DNA of 64,000 nucleotides, from contig NC_081414.1 in the NCBI RefSeq assembly GCF_030272615.1, forward strand, positions 812,673,069 to 812,737,068, given 5' to 3'. This DNA is from Cryptomeria japonica. Lineage: Eukaryota > Streptophyta > Pinopsida > Cupressales > Cupressaceae. The notes beneath the pieces were generated by a model. The model did no database searches, had not been told where the DNA came from, and saw only the letters and a list, made by a program, of their open reading frames with translations. Every line of letters begins with the position of its first letter. The first letter of the stretch is position 1. This document shows, one piece after another, positions 1 through 8,589 of this stretch. The translations under genes were made by a program, and so were the position numbers.

Positions 1-295
1 CGATGTTGTAACACATTTTCATGTGCATGTCCAGGTTCAATGTATCTAGTAAAATGTTTCACTCGGTGAATATCAACTCGGTGAGTTAACTTTACCACTC
101 AGTAGCCATGAAACTTTACTCAGTAAATAGCTCAGTGAATACTACGTTATGTGACTGCTTTCTTCTGTAACCAACTAGACTGTTCATACCAACTTCTCTG
201 AGTGTTCCGACTGCATGATTTGGTAATACTAACTGACTAGAATATATAGTATGACTTTGGATATGAAACTAATGGCAATTTGATAAGTAGCAACA
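1..295 (-). repeat. 3' LTR, first 295 bp, continues off the window
   Basis: On the minus strand the LTR begins TGTTGCTACTTATC at 295, directly after a polypurine tract. It matches the plus-strand LTR copy at about 6738-6985, including the stretches around the GTATGAACAG and AACGTGTTACAAGATCG-like segments. Copies of an ACTCGGTGA/ACTCAGTGA word recur between 60 and 140. The full LTR would be about 1.2 kb, judged from the plus copy. Confidence 0.75.
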
Positions 296-660
296 ATATC
301 CCCTTTTGACATTAGTTGAGATGTTTGACAAAAACTACTTACAAAGTCATAACTCAAAAACTATATACTTGTCAAAATGACTATACTTGACAATATATAC
401 AATAGTCAATAAAATAGTATATGCAGATATACTCCCCTTATCATTATTTTGTACATAACTCTGAATTTTGCATGTTCGGTTCTGTTCTGTACTTGTGTGC
501 TCTAAGTGCTCTATATATTCTGCTCCGTATACTCCCCTTGTATACAATACTCAAAATTGTGTTATCAAAACTGTACTACTCTCCAAGTGTAGAATTACTC
601 CCCCTTTGTTGGGCTTTCCTCTTTTTAGTATCATAATATTACTCCCCCTTTTTGACAAAC
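296..660 (-). promoter_or_regulatory. Polypurine tract array before the 3' LTR
   Basis: On the minus strand the tract AAAAGGGGATAT lies directly before the LTR start and is the best candidate for the plus-strand primer. Four more purine runs of the form AAGGGGGAG or AAGGGGAG lie upstream, near 645, 603, 535 and 437. Short plus-strand ORFs here are pyrimidine-rich shadows. The two Copia elements in this window have the same kind of stacked tract. Confidence 0.6.
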
Positions 661-669
661 ATTAAAAAC

Positions 670-3600
670 TTAATTTCCATCTGGAGGTGGTAACTGATCA
701 AAAATAGTCTTATACTTGGTCCGGGCATTGGTGAGGGCGACTAAGAATAAGGCCTTGAGACTTTCCATAAGGGAGTTTTATGCTTGAATATCAGATAGGA
801 GTGATATCAAGCTATCAAGAGTGCTTCCCTCTTGTGTAGTTGATAAGCTTGTAGCTCGGTTGAGCTGCTCCTGTACTGATGATAGATGAAGAAGGAATAA
901 TGTTTGAAGGGTCATTATATCCATCCTAATTTTATGCTCTTCATTCCTCAGTTCTAACTATTGAGCCATGAGTTGTTGTAGCTTTTTGTAAAAATTTTGA
1001 ACTGAATTGGGCTCAGTGGTCAACTTAGATGAGAGATCGGTGATCTCTTTCTCAATTGCATCAATTTTATTTTTGATATCTTTAATAAATAAAGAAAATA
1101 TACATAATTTTTGGAATAAATAAAGAATGTGCTTGAGTTGAGGGGACAACTCAGCAATGAATTTGACAAGTTTTACCTTGCCAATAGCAATTGATTTTTG
1201 TACTTCCTCTATCATTTTTGTTGTAAGCTCTTTATCCTTGAGCTTGCTTAAGTACTTGGATGCATCAACTCCAGATGTTTCAATCTGATTAAGGAGTTCA
1301 TCCAACTGAATATGGATGGCTGCATCGGTTGACACTGTTGCTGATGGTAGCATTTATGTGAGTAGTGTCCTAACCTTTTGAAGTACTTTGTTCTTTTTCT
1401 ATATGGCCAGTTGCTTCTCCTGTTCAGCCTTTTCTTTGCATAGTTCACCGAATTCAGTGAGTGCTTGCCCTTTCAATTTGGAAATGTCTACATTGGGCAA
1501 CACGATCGGTTTAGATAAGTCAAATTTAAAACCATGCTTTCTCACCTTCTTCTCTTTTCCTTTGGTTTGTGGCACTAAGATAAGTGCTTGTGAGGCTTGC
1601 TGACCCTCGATAGGTTGCTCAATAGATGCAACACTTTGGTCTATACCTGTAGTAGTTGTAGTGTCTTTGGGTGGTTCGGTGCTAGGGGTTTCAACTGTAA
1701 TATCTACAGTTCTTATCTGTGCTTGAGACATTTGATCTTGGGTTGTGTCACCTGCAGCTTTAGATTTGTTGCCTTCGATAGCTTGCTCGGTGTCCTTGGG
1801 GGCTTTGGTTGAGACTGGGGCTTCACCGGCGGATAAGGCTGAACTTGTTCTAAGATAGATTCACTAGAGACAAGTTTTGCATAAGTGGTGCCTTCAATCA
1901 TTTCTTGCTTCGGTGCTGCTTCATCCATTACATCTTCATCAATTTGTATAGTGTCAATCGGGTCTGGACCTTGCTCAGTGACATCTGGATCTTGCTCGGT
2001 GACATCAACAATTTCAATTTGAGATTTTTCACCGACATCCTTTTGTTTGAAGATCTCCTGCCACTTGGCTTTAGTCTCATTTTCCACATCAATATATAGC
2101 CCATTCATCAATTTTAAGGCTCTCTGTTTCACAAGAAATTTTGAATTGTATGTGGACAAATGCTCCTTGACTTCAACTATGGACATGTCAAGAAATAGAT
2201 GGACTAGACTTTTTTCTCTTATTTGTCTCTTCGAATCCATTGCATATTTCCATCTGTTGTCAATATGTGAATAGAGTTCACTTGGAAGTGACTTTGCTAG
2301 TTCTAATGGTGCTAACCGAAACTTCAGAAGTGTACATATGATAGCTTCTTCAATCTGTCGTTTCTCATCATTATTCCTAGACTCATACTTAAGATATCTA
2401 AATCTTACAAATCCACTGTATTCTTTGAGATTGGCACAAAAGTTTTCAACACTGTGAATGTTTACCTTTTTGCTTTTCACAACTTGGAATTTGTTTGCAT
2501 CATCAGACTCTGTATCACTCAACTCTTTTGCCAAAATGAGTCTCTGAGTAGATTTATTGTAAGTCTTAGTTACCTTAGGAATGGCAACAGTCTTTTGTTT
2601 CTTGCTCGGTGATGTAGCTGATGCTCTAGTGTTGGGTCGCTTTGTTGGTGGAGTTAGTAGGGACTTTGTGATGTCTTGTTTCTTTCTTTTTAGAACTTTT
2701 CCCTTTGGCAGCTCTGTGCTCAATGTTATTGCAGCCTCCTATTCTTCTGATTCTTCCTCGATAATGGCAAGATTGCCTTTGACAAGTGTAGAGGAGGATT
2801 CTTCTCTAAATTTCTCAGATAAAGCCTTTATCATCTTTGTAGCTTTTCTTGTAGCCTTAGGAACTACAATGCTCATTTTTACTTTCTCCTTCACCTCTTC
2901 ATAGGTTCCATACCTTAGTTCAGTTGCATGCCTTGGAAATGATAGATAGGCATCAATTTGTTGATGTGTGATATCATAATCAATTTCATAACCCATTGGT
3001 TGCAATGATTGAATCCTCGATTCAACAGCATTTACATAGCAATAATCAGTGTTGACTTCAAAACATATATTGTCCTTGTATTTTTTGACCAGCTGTGGTG
3101 GGATCCTGTACCTATTGTGCATTTTCTCTTTGAATTTGCTAAAGTAATCATCCATGATATCATTAAATTTATCTCCTAACTTCTTGATGTAGTCATTGAT
3201 CTGATGGGTGATAGGTCAGTGTAGCTCCCATACTACTTTACCGACTGAGGGAAAGAACTTCTCAAAATAGAAAAACATACATACAAGTAGTGAACCGAAC
3301 TTTAGTGTGTTTGCCGAGTTGTTCTTCTTCGACTTCCTTATTTTGTTCAGGTTCTCAAATAAGTTCTTTAGTAGCACTTCACATAAGTCTACTTTCATTC
3401 CCTTCTTTACTATTTTGTAGGCCAGGTCCACTGCAGCACATGGTACACTGTTTTCCCTTGCAGATTGGAAGAAACAGTAACCAATAACTCTGATTGCAAA
3501 TTTTAGTTCAGCATCAGTGACATTATTCAATTTTAGTCCTCAGTAATCAGATTCTACTCCGGTTAGACTAATTAGCTCCTTTTGTGATATCATTTTCTGT

Positions 3601-4037
3601 GCACGAGCATGATCGTAGATGGGATATCCGGTGATCAGGTGAATGACTTCCTTTGTGATCTTGAACGGTTGCTCTTGTAGCCACATGAAATCATCATGTA
3701 CTCTACTCAATACAAACTTAACCCATTGGGGTTTGAACACATGGGGATAGACTAGGGCTTCAGTTAATCCCTTGATTCTAATATGCTCAAATTTGCTATC
3801 CAGTTTGCCATCAGTGCACAGTTCATCATATGTGTCACTAATCTCTACATGATCGAGTTCCTCAACACGGCATTTGGTAAAGAATCTGACATCTTCTACC
3901 AACAAGACTCGATCCGGGATGAGTGAAAATGCAGTTTTATCATCTGGTTCTGAGGCAACTTTAGGAGTTAGGGAATATTTCAGCAAGGGCTTCTCCACAT
4001 TTTGGACAACTACAGGGTCTTGGATCTTGGGCACCAT
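670..4037 (-). pseudogene. ORF2 of the non-autonomous LTR element, about 1,120 codons, unknown function
   Basis: One reading frame runs from ATG at 4037 to the stop at 670, broken by in-frame stops near 3540, 3216, 2739, 1399, 958 and about 783 and by one frameshift at about 1740-1860. The N-terminal ~330 residues are mixed alpha-helical in character, with a motif reading PFKITKEVIHLITGYP. A basic, nuclear-localisation-like stretch (KRKK, TKRPNTR, SPSKKQK) lies near 2700-2590. An acidic segment with repeated VTEQ-DPD follows near 1960-1990, then a proline-rich segment, and the C-terminus is rich in helices. The N-terminal part loosely recalls plant-transposon-associated domains that lie beside LTR gag genes, but I cannot assign a family. 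It occupies the place where pol would be. No catalytic motif is visible. The long shared frame between scattered stops shows it was once translated. Confidence 0.6.
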
Positions 4038-4561
4038 GGTAGATTTTGGGTAAGATTTGACAAGTTATCCTTAGGGTTTACAAGTGACTGACTCTTCACA
4101 CTTAGTAGACAATAGCAATTTGACTAGATCATAAACCAGCTAAACAGTGTGAATAGATTGATGTAAATACCTCAAAATTCACTCTAAATGAAGTTTGATC
4201 GCTTTGATTCGCTCTACTCTGCTTCTCAAAAATTTGGGTGAATGAAAATGACCGTGAAAACATTTTTAAGTACTCAAAAATACCTTATCGGGCTCCGTGC
4301 AAGTTAGGTCAAGATATTAAATGCACTCGGTTCACCTTTTACCGATTTACTCCACTTTCTGTTTTCACCGAGTACCCAACTTAGCTTCATTAACTGACTT
4401 AACAAGTTTCCTGTATACACCAACTTGACAGGTTTCCTATATAGTATATAAACTAACTAATTGCATCTTAACTATGCAGATTTTGAATTTTGTACGTAAT
4501 AGAGTAGGAACTGTTAGGATTCAACTTTTAAAGAATGCAGTCCCTTCATACCTTTTCTTGA
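4038..4561 (-). promoter_or_regulatory. Spacer between ORF1 and ORF2, possible internal promoter and leader
   Basis: This stretch of about 520 bp lacks a sustained frame. On the minus strand it contains a TATA-like TTTATATACTATATAGG near 4450-4434, then about 400 bp of leader-like sequence with an ACCGAGT/ACTCGGTGA word that also occurs in the LTR. ORF2 starts at its end. Internal transcription of ORF2 is an inference from this arrangement; splicing from the LTR promoter is the alternative. Confidence 0.3.
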
Positions 4562-5913
4562 CTAATTTGAAATAGGTCCACCTAACTCGGTAGGTAAGGT
4601 GCTTTCTTCATCAAACATAATTTCTTTCTTTTTCCAAATCATCTTGAATTTTTCTTTCATCTCTTCAGTGTCTCTTCTCAGTTGATCTCTGTAATCTCCA
4701 ACTAAATGTCCAGCTTTGTGACAATGAAAACATGCCATACCGGGATTTCTCCATGATCTCTGGTTGTTCATTCCAAATCTTATAAAATAGTTGGCACTTA
4801 TATGTCCATATCTTCCACAACATTCACACCATATCCTTGTATTGTAATCCCATGGTACTGCTGCATATTGTTGGTAAGGATCCGTGTGAGTTCGGTAACC
4901 TCCAGTGTTTGCTCGGTGTGGATACTTCATGTAGTTCTTTTGCTTAAACCAGCACTTCTCGGTACTATGTCCATATCTATTGCAGTTTTTACAGAACCCT
5001 TTGAATTTTGCCTTCTAATAGTTATTAATAGACTTTGTCCTACATTGATTAGGTGTGTGACCATATTTATTGCAATTATAACAATATCCATTGGACTTAG
5101 AGATATTCGGTTGCTTACCTTTTCTGATCTGGCATATGTTGATAGTATGACCTTGATTTCCATATTAGTAGGAAATAGGCTTCTTCCTTTTGATGTTATT
5201 CCTTTTTCCAGCTTGTTTTGATGATTCTCCTCTCTCGATAGTATGAATTCCTTTCTTGGTAGAGTCTTTTCCTTAAAACCAAGTCCTCCATCTTTGTAGA
5301 GTCTTCTTGTATTTAGTTGCTCATCCAACATCTTTGATGCTTCATAACTTTTCTCCAATGATTCTTTGGATTTCTTTTCTATTTCAAGTTCACCAATCAA
5401 CCTTGATACTTCAAGTTTCAATGATTGATTTTCATCATTCTTCAGAATTGCTTCATGATGTGCATAACCTAGTTGATCTGCCATATTTTGTTGAATACCA
5501 GTTAACCTTATGATTTCATCATCCTTTTCAGATACTAGAGCTTCAAGTTGTTGTTTCTCTCTTTGTAGATTTCTTGCTTTATCCTCAGCTATCCTTAATG
5601 CATCTAGATTTTCAGTCATTTGTGCACTGAAATGTTCATGTTCTCTTTTCATTTCTTTTAGTTGATCAGCCAATGCTTTGTTCTCTTCTTTCAACATTCC
5701 AATCATTTCTTCAGTCTCTTTAGATATACTACTCTCAGATGATGTCTTGATTTGTTCTACTAGCTCTTGAGAATCCTGCAAGTCATCAGATAATCTTCTC
5801 CTTACTTTAAGAGATTTTTGCATTTGCCTCTGCATGTCTGCAATCACTTGATTTGCATTATCCATCTCTTCTCGAAGATGCACAATCCTCTGAGATTGTT
5901 TGAAGCCTTCCAT
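4562..5913 (-). pseudogene. ORF1: gag-like coiled-coil protein with a zinc-knuckle array
   Basis: The likely start is the ATG at 5913, about 60 bp after the primer site; the open frame back to 6129 is LTR sequence and is not counted. Residues 1-205 or so are a long coiled coil rich in E, K, Q and L. After a single-base frameshift near 5270, a run of CCHC zinc knuckles follows: CYNCNKYGHTPNQC and CKNCNRYGHSTEKC are intact; CECCGRYGHISANY and CFHCHKAGHLVGDY each have the last Cys changed to Tyr; and a fifth, worn knuckle lies just upstream. The array suits nucleic-acid binding. It may be a gag or the coiled-coil/second-knuckle part of a SIRE-type Copia gag; no UBN2 core is seen. The frame ends at a stop at 4562. 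Confidence 0.65.
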
Positions 5914-5961
5914 TGCTAAGATCTTTCTCTTTAGGTAGTTAAACCCTTTTCCAAGATTCAA

Positions 5962-5973
5962 GCTCTTATACCA
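5962..5973 (-). other. Primer binding site, tRNA-iMet type
   Basis: The minus strand reads TGGTATAAGAGC two bases after the LTR end (CCTAACA at 5976). This differs at one position from the canonical TGGTATCAGAGC complementary to plant initiator tRNA-Met, which the Copia element at 8521 keeps intact. Confidence 0.75.
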
Positions 5974-5975
5974 AT

Positions 5976-6737
5976 TGTTAGGCCCAATATAAAAAGCTAA
6001 TGTACTGAGAGGGAAGGGGTGAATCAGTACTCCAAAACTTTTCTCTAATAATAACCTTATTGTTATGCATAGATAGAATAGTGTAGTAACATAAAATAAA
6101 ACTATAATCAACAGATAACAATCATACATGATTCACTCCATAACACATATATTTTGGTCACGCAGAAACTCTTGGCTAGAGAGAAAAACTGCGGTGGGGA
6201 TGGCACCCACAACTTCACTACTGCAATAATAAAGAATGCTCGGTTAGAGCTACATTTAGCTATTTCTGATAGCTTACCCTGATAGGAGTATCAAGATCAG
6301 TTAGATCTACCTTACTAAAGGATTTTTTACAACACTATATAAGTGTAGCACCTGGTTAAAGGATTTACAATTTATAGACTTGGTTAGAGTCTTTTACCCT
6401 ATTAAAGGTTTCTCTTACAACTTCAAAATATTACAATAAAATCATTACAAATATCTGCAACTTTACATCTGAAATGCTAAAGCAGATTCTATGTGCTCTG
6501 AATAAGATTACCTAGCATGTAGCATACCTCAGTAACCCATAATGAAACTTGATAAACCCTTCTATTTACTCTATTCTTCAACTGTTCACTGATAACCTTC
6601 TCAATGACCTCTCTGTGTCTCTAGTGTGTCTCTGTGTAGCATACCTCGGTAACCCATAATGAAACTTGGTAAACCCTTCTGTTTACTCTATTCTTCGACT
6701 GTTCACTGATAACCATCTCAATGACCTCTCTGTGTCT
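5976..6737 (-). repeat. 5' LTR of the minus-strand element, truncated at a head-to-head junction
   Basis: The minus-strand LTR ends canonically (…GGCCTAACA) at 5976 next to the primer site. It is the reverse complement of 7275-7898 over about 600 bp, including the U5 block CCATCCCCACCGCAGTTTTT. About the first 450 bp of the LTR are missing; instead it meets a plus-oriented LTR near 6737. It carries an internal 117-bp tandem duplication. Confidence 0.75.
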
Positions 6738-6754
6738 CTAGTCATTCTATATAC
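6521..6754. repeat. 117-bp tandem duplication inside the LTR
   Basis: The segment starting AGCATACCTC at 6521 recurs at 6638 with few differences (CAGTAACCC versus CGGTAACCC), and both end in CTCTGTGTCTCTAGT. The plus-oriented LTR has only one copy (about 7255-7350), so the duplication arose on the minus copy. The edge of the second unit is blurred by the head-to-head junction. Confidence 0.65.
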
Positions 6755-7898
6755 TCTAGTTGGTTACCACTACTGAAATATTTAGTTGGTATGAACAGCC
6801 TAGTCGGTTATAGAAGGAAAACAGTCACAAAGCCCAGTATACACCGAGCTGCCTATCGAGTGTTATTTCATGACTACCGAGCAGTAAAGATAATACACCA
6901 AGTTGATATACACCAAGTGAAATGTGTTACCAGATTCATTGAACTTGGACACACATATGAAAACGTGTTACAAGATCGAGGCACACAGAACCATTATCAC
7001 ATTGGAAATTGCACATACAGATTTTGTATAATTTTGAGGTCATCTAACCAATGAAATATTTTGCATGGTTATTTATTCAAGAAATCATGTTTGTAAGATC
7101 GAAGCAATGAATCATATCACCGACATAAGAAGTCTATTTATACAACATGAATTTAGGGTTAGAAGAGGTGTGAATTTGAGAAATGTGTGTGCATATGTGT
7201 ATGAAGCAAGACTTATGTGATACATGAGAAATCACAGAGTATTATGACTTTTACAGAGACACAAAGGTCACCGAGAAGGTTATCAAAGAACAGTCGAGGA
7301 ACAGAGTAAATAGAAGGGTTTACTAAGTTACTTTATGAGTTACCAAGGTATGCTATAGGCAAGGTAATCTTATTTTGAGCACATAGAATCTGCTATAGCA
7401 TTTCAGATGTAAAGTTGCAGATATTTGTAATGATTATATTGTAATATTTTGAAGTTGTAAGAGAAACCTTTAATAGGGTAAAAGACTCTAACCAAGTCTA
7501 TAAATTGTAAATCCTTTAACCAGGTGCTACACTTATATAGTGTTGTATAAATCCTTTAGCAAGGTAGATCTAACTGATCTTAATACTCCTAACAGGGTAA
7601 GCTATCAAAAATAGCTAAATGTAGCTCTAACCGAGCACTCTTTATTATTGCAGTAGTGAAGTTGTGGGTGCCATCCCCACCGCAGTTTTTCTCTCTAACC
7701 AAGAGTTTCTGTGTGACCAAAATATATGTGTTATGGAGTGAATCATGTATGAATGTTATCTGTTGATTATAGTTTTGTTTTATGTTACTGCACTATTCTA
7801 TTTATGCATAACAGTAAAGATATTGTTGAGAAAAGGATTTGAAGTACTGATTCACCCCTCCCCTCTCAGTACATTAGCTTTCCATACTAGGCCTAACA
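6738..7898 (+). repeat. LTR copy in plus orientation, head to head with the 5' LTR
   Basis: It begins at about LTR position 40 (CATTCTATATACTCTAG, matching the minus strand near 250) and ends canonically in GCCTAACA at 7898. It covers nearly the whole LTR and gives the length estimate of about 1.2 kb. It is followed not by a primer site but by a truncated Copia LTR starting at 7899. ORFs inside it (6791-7054, 7745-7927) are LTR sequence. No second gag-like ORF accompanies it. Confidence 0.7.
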
Positions 7899-8518
7899 TG
7901 ATTTTTTTTAAACCTTTAAAAGGGTGACTCAAAATCATTGAGTTCTTTAAATCCTCTAACAAGGTAACCTTTAACAAGGTTTTAACCTCTAACCAATATT
8001 TAGTCATCCCTTAACCAGGTGATCCCTAGCAGGATCGGTTCCTAGTAGAACCTATTGTAAAGTCTTTAACTAGACTAGGCTCCTAACAGAGTGGACTTTA
8101 GAAGAGTTCAAGAACAACTTGTGGGTATTCATCCCCACCATTGTTTTTCCCAATTGGGTTTCCATGTGAAAAAATCAGTGTGTTATGTGTGATGCTTTTT
8201 CATGTGATGTTTTAGTGCTTTCTGTTAACTGGTAATGCAAGTTGATCCAATGGTCATTATATTTCTGATGTATTACTTGTTTAAGCATATGGGTGAAGTG
8301 GAAATGAGATAGTAGGTTTTGTGAAGATCTAAGTGTTACCGATTTATGACTTTTATAGTCACTATGTTTTACCGATATTGCCTTGATTTAGATCGGTGGT
8401 GCTATTTACCAGTTAGTGCAGTCTTTGCAGTTTAAGTTGTTAAAGAAGTTTTTGTCTATACTGATTCACCCCTTGTCTCAATATCTGTTGAGTATTTATT
8501 GTTCATCATTATTCATCA
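7899..8518 (+). repeat. 5' LTR of Copia copy 1, truncated
   Basis: It matches 13748-14364 with few changes: GGGTGACTCAAAATCATTGA, then the U5 block with CATCCCCACCATTG, then the terminal TTCATCATTATTCATCA. About the first 850 bp present in the 3' LTR are missing, cut at the join with the plus-oriented LTR that ends at 7898. Confidence 0.85.
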
Positions 8519-8520
8519 AT

Positions 8521-8532
8521 TGGTATCAGAGC
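8521..8532 (+). other. Primer binding site, tRNA-iMet
   Basis: TGGTATCAGAGC lies two bases after the 5' LTR end. It is the standard plant LTR-element site complementary to the 3' end of initiator tRNA-Met. Confidence 0.9.
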
Positions 8533-8589
8533 ATCCTCTAGGTCCTTTGTGTTATAAGCTTAACCACTTGAGGAAAAGATCCTATTCTA

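Larger units (their letters stand above)
1..6737 (-). mobile_element. LTR retrotransposon without pol: gag-like ORF plus unknown large ORF
   Basis: Read on the minus strand, the order is 5' LTR (end at 5976), primer binding site, gag-like ORF1 (5913-4562), a spacer of about 520 bp, a large ORF2 (4037-670), a set of polypurine tracts, and the first 295 bp of the 3' LTR, which continues past the left edge. No protease, integrase, reverse transcriptase or RNase H motif is visible in the internal region of about 5.7 kb. This is the layout of a non-autonomous element (TR-GAG or LARD type) that would use proteins of another element. Its LTR resembles those of the nearby Copia elements in primer site and U5 block, so Copia is the likely helper (inference). 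The function of ORF2 is not recognised. Confidence 0.75.

Noticed and set aside
5914-6129. N-terminal extension of ORF1 starting at 6129
   Set aside because: It lies in LTR and primer-site sequence, and the same peptide appears in the other LTR copy at 7745-7927. The ATG at 5913 follows the primer site.
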